Positions 8,446-19,392 of a stretch of DNA of 64,000 bases are shown one piece after another. The DNA is from Eremomyces bilateralis CBS 781.70. Taxonomy: Eukaryota > Ascomycota > Dothideomycetes > Eremomycetales > Eremomycetaceae. The notes under the pieces are model-generated. The model was not told where the DNA came from. It saw only the letters and a program-made list of their open reading frames with translations, and made no database searches. The first letter of the stretch is position 1, and each line of letters opens with the position of its first letter. Location: positions 293,935 to 357,934 of the forward strand of contig NW_022985090.1 in the NCBI RefSeq assembly GCF_010015585.1. Reading direction: 5' to 3'. A program made the position numbers and the translations under genes.

Positions 8446-9488
8446 CCCATAGACATTCTCTATAGCTTAATGGCAAGGAGATCTTTCTATGATAATTATA
8501 GATAAAATTATAGAAATCTCTAAACTGCGTTTGATGATGGCGGCACAGATGGTGAAATGGGCCTACAGATAAAATGACACACAGCTCAGAGTTCTGGCTT
8601 TCATAGAAGACCTCATTCAGTGGTTATGTAGCGTTTAATGGTAGATCAACGAGTTTGCACTAGTGACCAGCATAGGAGGGTTATTGATGTATTTAGCGCG
8701 GAGCCCAATTGAGCACCCTGACTTGAAGCTCACTCGGGATATACTATACCGACCAGGTCACGTAACTAATGAAGCCGTTTGGGCTGCATATATAAACTGC
8801 GGAGTGTCCTAGTGCTTTACTAGTAGGTGGGATCCTGAATTGCCTTGTCCTGAAGATAATGCAATTCGGGGTGCGTCGTCTAACTATAGTAAGTTATGGG
8901 AGATGCTTCGAAAGACGAAGATTGACAAGCAATAATGATTAATTAAAGCGACAGAAAGGTCAAGGTGACTAAGCTAAAATCACGTGACTCGGAGCTCGGA
9001 GTTCGGTCCATTCAAAATTCCGAACCAGCGATGTGGCGTAATTATGCCTAATTTCGCCTAAGGCATCATATACCGGGATCGCCACAATTTCAGTGATTAC
9101 TCAATCAAAACGAACCTCCTCAAGTCGTCAACGACCACGCAATTCCTCCACCTTCGACGCAGCCCTGGCTTGATATCGCAGCGATGAGTCGACGCGTGGC
9201 ATTTAGCCGCCTTCCGTAAACAGTCTCGATAGTAGCTTCTAGCTACTTCGCGCTTCACATAGAGCGCGACCGGCCAATAGAATAGATGATTACGTTGGTT
9301 TATCCACTGATCAATCTTGAGAGGCGAGATTGCGTATGCTTCTCTGCCTGTCCTGGAAGCGTGTATAAAACGAGGTTTGGTATTGTATTTTCGAGTCTCA
9401 ATAAAGCAATTCGATCAATCTCACATTCACGTACACCATCACCCAAATCTATTTCACAGTTTTTTGACCATCTCTTTATCGATCCAAC
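8446..9488. other. Intergenic and Hsp20 promoter region
   Basis: No coding sequence is recognised. A TATA-like sequence (tgtataaaa, 9362-9370) lies about 120 bp upstream of the Hsp20 start. No clean heat-shock element array was identified by eye. Confidence 0.5.
9362..9370 (+). promoter_or_regulatory. TATA-like box of Hsp20 gene
   Basis: tgtataaaa sits 119 bp before the ATG at 9489 in an otherwise non-coding stretch. The position is plausible for a TATA-driven, strongly inducible gene. Confidence 0.45.
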
Positions 9489-10367
9489 ATGCCGTCCATC
9501 AGATATATCAACCAATCCGCTCCATTCTGGGACTTCGTCGCCGGCCTCGAAGACCAGGGAACCAACCATCCTTTCTTCGCCGCCCATACTTCTGAAGGCG
9601 GCCACCCAGGGTGGACAGGTCCCCCTCACCACGGCTGGCGTCTCTGGCAGCAACGTCAGGAGCAAGCAGCCCAACCTGGACCTTCAAATACTGAGAAAGA
9701 CACCGCACGAGAGAGTGATGGCGAGACCTTAGCTCCCGAGGGCGACTCGTCCGCTGCGAAGGAAAAGTCGTCGGAGACCACTCCGGAAGGCGCCCAGAAC
9801 CCTGAACATCCCCGATGCGGTCGACGAGGAGGATGGGGCCGTAATGGATGGGGTGGCCGGCGTGGTGGTCGTCATGGTTGGGGCCGTGGAGGTCCATGGG
9901 GTGGCCCAGGTGCCTTCAGTGTCGGCGCCGGACCTTTCGGTCTTGGACAATTTGCGGAGATATTCAACTCACAACTGTTTGGAGGCGAACAAGGCGAGAA
10001 GAGTCAGGATGACTTCACTCCCGACGCCGATGTCTTCGATACCGAAACGGAATACGTCATCCATGTGTCGCTGCCCGGTGCGAATCGAAATGATATCGGA
10101 GTGAACTGGGATGCGGACAAGAGCGAGTTGAGCATCGCCGGTGTCGTTCACCGCCCGGGTGATGAAGAGTTCTTGAAGACTCTAGCGTTGAATGAGCGGA
10201 AGGTCGGGCCGTTTGAGAGGAAGATTCGCTTGGGAACTCGTGCCAATCCGGCTCAGGTTGATGTCGATGGGATCACGGCCAAGTTGGAGGATGGTATCCT
10301 GCGCATTGAAGTTCCGAAGAAGGACAAGGACGACTTTGTTCGTGTGCAGAAGGTTGATATTGAATAG
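9489..10367 (+). CDS. Hsp20/alpha-crystallin small heat shock protein
   Basis: An intronless 292-aa frame. The N-terminus (MPSIRYINQSAPFWDFV) is the hydrophobic, aromatic start common in fungal Hsp30-type proteins. Residues ~50-105 are a charged disordered region, and ~110-140 are strikingly rich in Gly, Arg and Trp. The alpha-crystallin domain covers ~175-292, with FTPDADVFDTETEYVIHVSL at its start and the conserved KLEDGILRIEVPK strand near the end. Such proteins hold unfolding clients in a soluble state for Hsp70/Hsp104. There is no IxI-type tail after the domain; it ends VQKVDIE. Intronless structure and a TATA box fit stress induction. Confident on family. Confidence 0.92.
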   Translation: MPSIRYINQSAPFWDFVAGLEDQGTNHPFFAAHTSEGGHPGWTGPPHHGWRLWQQRQEQAAQPGPSNTEKDTARESDGETLAPEGDSSAAKEKSSETTPEGAQNPEHPRCGRRGGWGRNGWGGRRGGRHGWGRGGPWGGPGAFSVGAGPFGLGQFAEIFNSQLFGGEQGEKSQDDFTPDADVFDTETEYVIHVSLPGANRNDIGVNWDADKSELSIAGVVHRPGDEEFLKTLALNERKVGPFERKIRLGTRANPAQVDVDGITAKLEDGILRIEVPKKDKDDFVRVQKVDIE

Positions 10368-10871
10368 TTGTTGTGGCTGGAGTGTTAGTGTGAACCGTAC
10401 ATGTCTTTCCTTCAATTAGCAATACCATAGCATCTGCAACGAAACAATCATGAATCCACGCACTGTATTGATATGAGACAATGTGATGTTCGTAAGAACA
10501 TTCCAGCAAGAGAGCCAACAGGAACATAGGCACGATGCGATTGGTCCAACTTGTTTTCAATCTGGTAGCACGGCTCCCGGTTGGCTGCAGGCGATTCACT
10601 GTTTCATCATCAGCACACCACATCTTTCATATGTTGTCATTCCCGAATCTAGGATTCATGCACATGGCGAAGCTGTCAACACGTCACTGGCTAGCCCGAA
10701 ACGGGGCCGTATGAAGCTAGGATACTACGGACAGTGGCCTGAGCTGGCCTAGCATCTATCTAAATCTATGTATATTTCCATGCCTTCGACATGCCAAACA
10801 TTAATGTTCGAATCCCAGATATAAAGAAACACATGTGTACTTACTCACTCATCCTGCCTATCGCACGCAAG

Positions 10872-11906
10872 TTATGCCATGGGATCCAGCTGGATGCGCG
10901 AACCACCACCTCCCTTGAGTAACCGACCAATTTCTGAAGGATGTATCAAGTTCATAACAACCACTGCCGCCGCAATGAGCAACGAATCGAAGACGTAGAG
11001 GTACACCTCCTTCGACAACAGATACCCGTTAAACCCCTGCAAATACTCGATCACACGGAAGATCGATCGAACGAAGATGAGGAGGCTCGTGGCGTACAGG
11101 GCGCCCATGTGCTTCTGCCATGGCATAACGTGGGCGAGCTGAGTGGGGACTTTCCGCAGTCGGAAATGGAAGAGAGCGCCGGCGATGACGAAGAGCCCAA
11201 AGAAGATGATCTGGATGAACAAGCCGCCGACGATGATATTGCTGCCGGCGTCCACGCTCTTTTGTGTGTCAGCTACGGCGAGGAGCCCGCCTCTGCGATG
11301 AATTAGTCTCAGAATGCATTTATTTAGGTACAGCCTATGGAAGGCGGAGAAGCGGAAATTGCGGTAGTTCTCACCCGGCGCCTTGCATGCAAAAAGACAG
11401 GACATCTCCCGTCACGAAGATTTTCGTCATCCACGTCCGACGAACGAACAGGTGGGATTCTCCATCAACCATCAGGACAATCCGCCCGAGTTCCATATAG
11501 ATCGAAGCCGCCAGGAAAGCCGGCGCCACGAGGACGAACAGGGTTTGGATCAGATACGGCCCAAGAGTCCACTCCCCATTTTCCTGCGTCGCCGAGACAG
11601 TGCGTCCAACGTAACCAACTGCTTCCACTAGAAAAATGTTAGGTATTGGTTCTCTTTGGGGAATCGCTTCTCTTAGGGATAAGAGGGTCGCGAAATGACA
11701 ATGGACATACTGAGAACGCCCAGGACGAACGGAACGAAGAACCATGTTCGCGTTCGGATCATCTGGAAGGAATGCCATGCTGTCAGGACGAAGAATACTA
11801 CGGTAAAGATGATCGCGGCGGCGAGATTCGGTTCATAGTGGTAGTATTCGAAGTCCACTAGACTTGTATCATGACCTTCACGTCGCGCAAATATATTTGA
11901 GGTCAT
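10872..11906 (-). CDS. RTA1-family seven-TM membrane protein
   Basis: Three exons join in frame: 11711-11906, 11375-11627 and 10872-11292 (289 aa, introns 83 and 82 nt). Hydrophobic helices recur throughout (AAIIFTVVFFVLTAWHSF, TLFVLVAPAFLAASIYM, IIFFGLFVIAGALFHF and others), giving about seven membrane spans. The second splice restores the family hallmark, a GDVLSF...GAGGGLLA segment. RTA1-domain proteins (Rta1, Rsb1 and relatives) are linked to lipid translocation and resistance to 7-aminocholesterol or long-chain bases. Substrate is unknown here. It is convergent with the Hsp20 gene, about 500 bp away. Confidence 0.88.
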
Positions 11907-12791
11907 CCTTTATCGTCCCTCACACGACTCCGCAGGGGTGGAGAGATTCAAACGAAGGATTGGAGAGCGTGTTCTGGCTCGGCTCAGAAGGAGTGCATAA
12001 TAGCGAATGTCGATCTATATAAATCCCAAATCCCAAACAGCAAAATTGCATCCTTAGATGCGAGCTACTAATGACTACGTCGATCCTTAAAAGTTCTAGG
12101 CCGTATTTTTCCCCTTTGCCCTATTTCGCAATTCTTGCGAGGCTCTTGCCCGCTAGCGCAGAGATAACCCCTTTTATAGGGCGCTCTAGGGATCGGACTA
12201 GGAATCCATCCAATCAGAACACGCTCTTTACTACAACATTCAGCTATACGATGCTGTTTTGATGTCCACCTAAGCTGGGGTGGTTCCTTCGGCATGGGTC
12301 TCCATCTCCGATTCGGGAATCGATCCGAAATCGTTGCTCCCTGAGGGGTTCCCACGTGCGTGAAAGTCGACGACGTCCAACCGCATTTTTCTCATGTTGA
12401 CGAACCTTTGCAATATTCCATGTGCAGGAGTTCAAATGTGAAAAGGAGTTCGCGATATGTTTGGGGAATACGATCCCCAGAGGAACTGGTGTCTTCATCC
12501 TATTCCCCAGCCACTGTCGCCTCCGCAACATCTGGACTGGATCCATGGATGATGGATGGTTCTTGCAAGAACCAGACTATTGTTGAATATGGCTACGCTC
12601 TACGACCGGTATTCCCTCAATGCCATAGTGACCAAAGAATGTCCTCGTATACCAAATGCAGGTCGCGTCTGGGCAACCGATCGCATAGAATTGGCCATTA
12701 TCGGCATTGCTACGAAGCTCGTCATGAACCATGACGTTCCCCGAGCCTTCGCATTCTCGTCACGGAAGTATCATACATCCCCCAGAACTCC
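11907..12791. other. Intergenic, RTA1 promoter and ADH 3' region
   Basis: Short open frames occur on both strands but none resembles a protein or has convincing splice structure. Confidence 0.5.
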
Positions 12792-14003
12792 TTACTTACT
12801 TGTGTCGAGAACATAACGTCCCGCGATCTTTCCTGCCTTCATCATATCAAAAACATTTCCTAGCTCCGACAGACCGACAACTTTAAACGGTGCCTTGATC
12901 TGCCCCCGGCGGAAGAACTCAATCGCTTCCGCCGAATCGATCCGGTTGCCGACATAGGATCCGCGGATGCTAACCATGCGGACCACCGTCTGGAAGACAG
13001 GTGCCTTGAGATATGCGTTTGCGGGAAGACCGATGCAGACGACAATGCCTCTCGGGCGAACGTACTATTCAAGTCAGCGTCTGCTCGTCTCGATCACCAG
13101 TTGTTGACCCCAGCATCCCTAAACATACCTCCGTTGCCTGTTGGAATGGCTTCTCATTCACCGCCACCAACAGCACCGCATGCGGCCCCATCCCATCCTC
13201 CGTGCACGCCTGCACATCTTTCACGATATCCTTGCTCGTCGCGAAATCCACAAACGACGCGCTGCCCAGCTGCTCAATGCACATCTTCCGCTTCTCCTCC
13301 CCTGTATCGATCGCGATACACCGCAACCCCATCGCCTTCGCGTACTGCTGCGCCAGCGACCCCAGGCCGCCACCCGCGCCGACGATCGCGACCGTTTGTC
13401 CGGGGCGCGCGCCGGACTCTTTGAGGCCTTTGTAGACGGTGATGCCGGCGCAGAGCACGGGGGCGATGGCGTCGAGGGGCACTTCTTTGGGGATGCGGGA
13501 CACGTGCGCTGCTTTGCCGATGCAGTATTGCTGGAAGGTGCCGTCAACCGTGTAGCCGGATAAGGTCGCCTTTTGGCAGAGCGGCTCGTCGGCGGCTTGA
13601 CAGAACGAGCATTGGAGACAGGTGCCGTTGATCCACTGCGGAGGTGTGTGTGTAAGCCTGCGGCCATTTCACGAGGGGTGTTGGAGACAATAAGTGGCGG
13701 GGTGGAAGAGCGTACCTTAACGCCGACGTGCTCGCCGAGCGGAATGTCCTCGACCAGCTCGCCCTTCGCGACGACTATGCCCGCGCCTTCGTGGCCGCCA
13801 ACGAGCGGCATCTTGCGGTCCAGCGGCCAGTCGCCCATCATGGCATGGTAGTCCGTATGGCAGACGCCCGAGTACTTGATGTTCACGAGGACCTCATCCG
13901 GACCAGGTTTCGGGGTATCGACTTGCTTGTAAGTGACCGGACCGCCGGTCTTCTCTGTGACTTGAGCCCATTGCTTCGCTGGGACTTCGTATGTCGGGGC
14001 CAT
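12792..14003 (-). CDS. Zinc-dependent alcohol dehydrogenase (ADH1-type)
   Basis: Three exons, 13716-14003, 13129-13635 and 12792-13064, give 355 aa (introns 80 and 64 nt). The protein has the full medium-chain dehydrogenase plan. The catalytic zinc ligands lie in [15 protein letters not shown] (Cys) and [10 protein letters not shown] (His), with a third Cys in [12 protein letters not shown]. The structural-zinc cysteines lie in [16 protein letters not shown], and the NAD-binding Rossmann motif is [19 protein letters not shown]. Length and motifs match the tetrameric yeast-type ADHs that interconvert ethanol and acetaldehyde. No obvious targeting peptide, so probably cytosolic. Which fungal ADH paralogue it is cannot be told from this view. 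Confidence 0.93.
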
Positions 14004-14653
14004 TTTGGTGGGTGGGTAGAGAATGGACGGCAGTTAGGACGAGACTGGGAATGTAAGGAGGAACTTCTGGATAGTAGTGATGTGATGGAAGTAACGGTTT
14101 AAACGAAAAGCAAACCTGACGACGTAATGGACCCTGATATATGTTTACATTTGGAAATGGATGTAGCCATTGCATGGAACGTGAACCCATGGTTTTACAA
14201 ATCATATTTCCAGTTGTCCGGAAGGCAATACGCGTCAAAAATACCCAATGTAGGCCATCTACACCGTTTGAGAATGTAACATTCAACGCGCCTGACAGCA
14301 AAATACAGTTGATCTTCTGAAGCTCAATGCGGGGAGGTGGGCTGAGATTGTATCATGCCGTGCGTAGATGAAGCCAACAACCAATGACACCAAATTCTGA
14401 CCTTGAGCGATCAAGGGTTCTTCCCCACACATTTCCTCGATCTGTTGATCGTTTGATCATGGAATTCGAATACGGGTCGATTTCGGCATGTTTAGCATCC
14501 GCTTGACCGCGTCCCTCACCCCATCATGCGCTCGCCCGTGATGCTCGGAATATTGCCCCTGCGGAATCACGCGGTGACTCAAGCTAAAGTCGGCAATATG
14601 CTACTAGGTATGTACAAGATTCTTATCGATTCATCTAGGCCTCAACGTCGAGG
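14004..14653. other. Intergenic, ADH promoter and CDF 3' region
   Basis: No gene recognised. It separates two minus-strand genes. Confidence 0.5.
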
Positions 14654-16168
14654 CTATAGCTCCTTCTTTAGGAAATGCTCCGGCGCATGGCTCGTCTCAT
14701 AGTCTACATGGACGTACGCCCGCTCAACATCCGGCAGGCTCTCCAGCTTGGTCTGCAGTTCTTCCGCCACATCATGCGTGCTTCGTAACGAGTCATCTGC
14801 ATCCATGACAATGTCAACCTCGACAATGAGGCGTGGTCCGGAATGGTAGGCTCGGACGGTGTCGATTGCCGAAATGTGTTCCGAGTGGGTCATAGCTGGG
14901 TAGAAGTCAGGACGGTAGTTCTCGTGAACCGTTGATGGCAACTTACAGATATAGGTGATCAACTGCAGCGTATGCGTGTCGGCAGAGACTCCAATGAGCA
15001 ATTGGAACTCCGAATATGCTGTTCTCGCCCATAGGAATATGATGAGTGTCGATAGGACGATGGCGCCCATCGCATCAATCCACCACTTCAACTTGCTTCC
15101 CAGGACCGCGGTCATCAATCCAAACCCATTGATCAGCAAATCGTTCCTATGGTCCTCCCACAGGATCCGCACCTGGCTATATATATTCCTCAGCGCGTAG
15201 CAATAGAAGAATAGCGCCAACTTGGTGAAGAACGCAATCGCGACAGCCAGCACCGACGGTAGATGAAAATCCTTTGTGTCCGTCTCCGACCCTCCAATCA
15301 GGTCTCGACAGCTCATGACAATTACGACCAGCGACACTGCGATCATGACGAAGCAGAAGATGATATTCCCCGCCGTCTCAATCCTCGCCTTCCCGCTCGG
15401 GAACTTCCTCGAATCCACCCGTCCCACCGCCCGGTTGCACAGGATCAACATCACGTTGCTCAGCGGATCGAACAGCGAATCCACCATCGTCGTGAAGATC
15501 GACAGCAATCCGGACGAGACCGCCCCGTACATCTGCAGGCCCGCCAGCAACACGTTCGCCACGAACGACCCCTGCACCGCGATCTGATACTTCAGATGCG
15601 AGCTCCCCTGCTCCGCCTTCGCCGCCGCCCGGTGCTCGTCCACGGGCTTTAGCAGCCGCTCGATGTTCGCATTTTGCGACTCGTAGAACTCCTCGACTGC
15701 GCGGCCGCGGCGCCACGAGGAGATGTCGGTGCTATTGGCGAGGGGGTTGGGGGTGCAGGTCGACCGGGAGGTCGAGGTAGTTGTGCGTTTGCGGGACGAG
15801 TTCGCTTTGATCAGGTCAATTTCCGAGGCGGTCTTGAGCCGGGCGGCAAGTTGAAAGGGATCATTCTCCTCCGTGTATTGAGCGGGGCTTTGGCGTTCGA
15901 CATCGCCTTCGTGGGCGGAGGAATGGAGCCGGGCTACGGGGTCGTTTTCCTCGTTTGGGGTGCTTGCTTCGTAGGCGGTGGTGGTGGCTTTGTAGGGTTC
16001 ATGGCTGTACGGGAAATGTGTGGGTGTTGGCGCGTCCGCCGGAGTCGGCGGTCCTACATGTCGATGCAGGCTTTCAGGACGAGGACTAGATTGCCTGGAG
16101 GGGTTAGGGTCGAGGTGAAATGGATGCGGTCGGAGGGAGATCGAGTGTCGGATCTCTTCGGAACCCAT
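14654..16168 (-). CDS. Cation diffusion facilitator (probable Mn-type) transporter
   Basis: Two exons, 14947-16168 and 14654-14895, give 487 aa. The 51-nt intron (14896-14946, GTAAGT...CCCAG) is a multiple of three and has no stop, so an unspliced reading inserts 17 residues; splicing restores the expected LITYISMTHSEHISAIDTV. Residues ~1-190 are a disordered cytosolic N-terminus. Transmembrane helices follow, with signature DSLFDPLSN in the second and EDHRNDLLING in the fifth, then a C-terminal cytosolic CDF domain (RAYHSGPRLIVEVDIVMD). Both metal-site motifs are DxxxD rather than HxxxD, which is characteristic of the manganese branch of CDFs. Metal specificity is therefore inference from family knowledge. 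Confidence 0.9.
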   Translation of the reverse strand: MGSEEIRHSISLRPHPFHLDPNPSRQSSPRPESLHRHVGPPTPADAPTPTHFPYSHEPYKATTTAYEASTPNEENDPVARLHSSAHEGDVERQSPAQYTEENDPFQLAARLKTASEIDLIKANSSRKRTTTSTSRSTCTPNPLANSTDISSWRRGRAVEEFYESQNANIERLLKPVDEHRAAAKAEQGSSHLKYQIAVQGSFVANVLLAGLQMYGAVSSGLLSIFTTMVDSLFDPLSNVMLILCNRAVGRVDSRKFPSGKARIETAGNIIFCFVMIAVSLVVIVMSCRDLIGGSETDTKDFHLPSVLAVAIAFFTKLALFFYCYALRNIYSQVRILWEDHRNDLLINGFGLMTAVLGSKLKWWIDAMGAIVLSTLIIFLWARTAYSEFQLLIGVSADTHTLQLITYICKLPSTVHENYRPDFYPAMTHSEHISAIDTVRAYHSGPRLIVEVDIVMDADDSLRSTHDVAEELQTKLESLPDVERAYVHVDYETSHAPEHFLKKEL

Positions 16169-17083
16169 TCTGGTATCTTGGTCCTCCTGAGACGGGACAT
16201 TGAAGAATCACGAAAGACGAAATACGAACATGACGCGCGGAAAGTTTGGGGGTTTAACGGTTTAGAGACAAGGAAGGAACGGAGTAAAGCTTGCTTGTCT
16301 AGTGAAAGCCAGGCCGGAGTCGGTCCTTCTGCCGTGCTTTGCACCCCCACTGGGCCCCACCATAGTCACCTAGCACAGCCACTAGCACAGCCACCAACCT
16401 TTTTCCCGGGTCATCAAACATCGAACCTGCTCTGGCACTAAGTTGCAGTTCAACCCTCTTGAGTGAGTGAGTCTTGACAGTTGACACAGATGTCCCTCTT
16501 CCCTTGCATTTGATGTTGTTTCCCCCTGTCAAGGCTCCCTCCATTCTGCACTTTCCACTTCAAGCGCCGCCACACGTTGAGGGTAGAGGTCCGAAACGAA
16601 TACGAATAATATGAATAATATGAATAATATGAATAATATGAATAATATGAATAATTTGTGAATATGAATAAAGTCTTGGCGAATAATGTGAACATGAATA
16701 TGCCTTATATTCATATTCGCGATATTCATGAATATTCATATTATTCATGAATACTTCGCATAGATATAGGCAAATGAAGTTGTAACATCTAAAGCCTCAT
16801 TACCATAACATGTCAAGAAGTGCTTGGGATTGTCAACAATATAATAATCAAGGCGTAGATACACTGTCGATGTTCATTTGATCAAAAGCCTAATAGTCTG
16901 AATACATTAGATATAACTAAGAAAGTCGCCAAAAAAAGAAACGAAAAGGAAAAAGAAAAAGAAAGTAGATATCGTAGTATCAATACTCTGAGTTTATCAC
17001 CTTCTCCATAGTTCTCTATGCATTCCTAACGGCCATGAAGGAGTCCTGAAATAGACTACTACCAATTAAGAAGGAATTCGTTA
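16169..17083. other. Intergenic: CDF promoter with AT-rich repeats
   Basis: Contains the CDF upstream region and, from 16600 to 16760, a short tandem repeat and AT palindromes (separate entry). No gene recognised. Confidence 0.5.
16604..16657 (+). repeat. Tandem repeat, 9-bp unit gaataatat, ~6 copies
   Basis: Six consecutive units with only the last one degenerate (gaataattt). Directly downstream (16690-16760) attcat/atgaat words recur in both orientations, for example ttcatgaatattcat, which could form AT-rich hairpins. Confidence 0.9.
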
Positions 17084-17317
17084 TCAGTGTCCCTTCAGGA
17101 GTACAAGCCATCTCATCGTCTCTGCATTCATAGAGTGTCTCCTAAGACCCAACACGTCTCGTGCACCACTAAAAGAACGTTCCACGCCCACCTCAATAGA
17201 GGGAACGGAGAGACAGTCGCGTGCCGCTTGAGCCATGCAAGAAAAGTCAGGCGCATTTGCTTTCTACCATTTCAATACCCAGTCAGGGTCACCGTCCGCA
17301 AACGAGGGATGCGGGTG
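17084..17317 (-). pseudogene. hAT-family transposase relic (C-terminal dimerisation domain)
   Basis: The minus strand reads FADGDPDWVLKW, a stop, then KANAPDFSCMAQAARDCLSV, then VGVERSFSGARDVLGLRRHS and MNAETMRWLVLLKGH. This is the classic hAT C-terminal dimerisation region (WWK.N...P, A.D.LSVP, ER.FS.ARD, RR.S, MNAETMR). The TAG at 17264-17266 sits where the family has the second tryptophan of WW, a TGG-to-TAG change of the kind caused by repeat-induced point mutation. No upstream catalytic domain or terminal repeats were found. It is a truncated, dead copy. Confidence 0.8.
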
Positions 17318-18003
17318 TTAACGCGACAGACGTGTCATAACTATCCAGGATTCGCGGCTTGAAGTACATAAACCTCCATTCTCTATTACCGATAGTCGAA
17401 TACATGATTTGACACGTCATTAACATGTCAACTCATGTAACTTATTCCCAGTGCAAATTTAATAGTTATTTAATAGGTTTTGGAGGTTTTAGGCGGTGTT
17501 GACGTTTGAGAGGTTGTTTGCGCGGAAACTTGAATAAAAATGATATTGGGAATGAGAGGCAATCTTTGAATCTCTTTATACCTGCAATAGAATAGGGCCC
17601 CGTACCTAGACATACGGGATATATGGAATCCAAATTCATGGCTATTCGCAGCACGGCTCAAAGTAGCGCAAAAAACACCTGCGTGGGTTCTGGCATAGGA
17701 GCTGGACTGAAATCTGTCTATTGACAAGCAAGACGGTAGCATAATTATAACTATATGGGAAGAGGAAATGGGTCGGCCTGGAACAACAAATCCCCCATCT
17801 AATTTAATAGGATCTCAATCCAGGTCTGTTGGTGCTTGCTTGGTTTCATAGCGAGGTAATATATTTCGCGGGACGGATGGCGTCTTCATATATTCCCAGG
17901 TAAAGCGGTGGTGTGCTTCGCTATTCCTGCTTCTTTGTGATTTCCTTCCTAACTGTCAGTATCGTCAACATCAATGGCTTCGTGAAACTGGTCGGCCACC
18001 AAC
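17318..18003. other. Intergenic, no gene seen
   Basis: AT-rich flank of the hAT relic and upstream region of the CFEM-like locus. Short frames only. Confidence 0.5.
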
Positions 18004-18795
18004 ATGGCAGTGCCGCTGGTGTTCCTGGCCATCTTTGTTGCGATCGCCGCAGCCTAGGATCCGAATATCTTGAGGACAATAGGATTTCCGACATGCTCCG
18101 TAAGAAACCCGCCACCTGGTATTGGGCGTGGACATTTGCCTTACCTAGGTAGCGTGTATAAAGGTATCAACACATCTTCCCACAAGGGGATCTTCTTGAG
18201 GAAATGATGCGCTAAATGCGCAACAGCGAATCAATTTTGGCGCATTATGTGAAGCCAGTGACATGAAATGCCAATGCATCATTGGATTTGGTCAGGTGTT
18301 TAATAACATGTGGGATTGCCTGAACAAGACCCAGGCATGCAATACCACTGAGCTCAATGGTATGTCAATCACATTACAAAGTTGTCAAATAGAGCTAATC
18401 AAACCCTTTCAGCCTTCGATTCAACAGTGCACAGCTACTGCGAGAAGATACCCTTCCCCTCAGCTATTCCCTCCTTTCCAAATATCACGGCCTCAAACGC
18501 AACAGAGGACCCCTCCCCGGGTACAACAGAAAGCATCTCCAAACTAGCCTGGTTTGGTATTGGAGTCGTGATCGGCCTGGTCGGAACGGGTGCGGTCTTA
18601 GGCCCATTGTTCTGGTGGCAGTCACGGCGGTGGAGAGGGGGATTCCAGTATATCGAGAAGCTCAGAAGCGCAAAGTTGAGTCATGGATGTTATCAGTATC
18701 CACGGGTGGAGCTGCCCCAGTTGCCAGGGCATGGGGTTCCTGGCGAGGCCAGTGGACGTGTGCTGAAAGGCATTGGAAGCGGAGAAAATACCTAG
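18004..18795 (+). pseudogene. CFEM-like cell-surface protein with one TM helix, probably damaged
   Basis: The locus begins with a perfect signal peptide (MAVPLVFLAIFVAIAAA) but codon 18 is TAG (18055-18057), where a Gln would give a mature start of QDPNILRTIGFPTCS. The middle exon (to 18359) has CEASDMKCQC and WDCLNKTQACNTTELN. A 53-nt intron with branch site gctaatc (18360-18412) joins it to the last exon (18413-18795), which has HSYCEKIPFPS, a Ser/Thr/Pro stretch, the membrane helix WFGIGVVIGLVGTGAVLGPL and a basic cytosolic tail. The cysteine pattern fits CFEM domains of fungal surface proteins. The nonsense codon and the lack of a frame-compatible first intron suggest a recent pseudogene. 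Alternatively my exon model is wrong. Confidence 0.45.
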
Positions 18796-19392
18796 CCGGG
18801 TATTCATAAGGCATGGAAGATGTTTGCGAGGTTGGGAATCGATGACCTATTTTCTCTCTTTGGAGTCCATGGTGATGGTGTGTCTGATACCCCTCTTCTA
18901 GATGGGGGGTATTAAGGTGTTCGTTGGATTCAGGTGCAGATGAACCACTTGGTCTTCACGAAGGGATGGACCTTGCCAAACCAAATCCTAGATGTATCCC
19001 AGAAAATGAATTTCCATCTATTCAGATGGAAAACATTGAATATTATCTATATCGAATTTCATTCATGAATGAAAAAGATTATCGGGGAGGACTCCGGAGT
19101 AACATTTATTGATACCCCTGAAGTCCCAGGCTCCAAGCTGTGGAGAGGAATGTGGATCCGTCCCAACCCCCGCCCAATGCACGATATATGAATCGCAATC
19201 ACAATACGAAGTAATGTGAACCAACTCCTTTGACATACGGTTTACAACAACATACTTCCTCTTCCTAACTCCCTCAGCGGGGAATAGACCAAGCGTCCCA
19301 TAACTCTACCATTCAAATCTCCCAACCCATCCGAGGACGCCCTATCCGCCGGATGCCTTCCCAAACATAGCTGTCAGCGCCCTACGCCCGCA
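18796..19392. other. Intergenic, no gene seen
   Basis: Presumed 3' region of the CFEM-like locus and promoter of the phosphatase gene. Confidence 0.5.

Noticed and set aside
17087-17362. 91-codon plus-strand frame
   Set aside because: Complement of the hAT dimerisation relic, which explains the sequence better.
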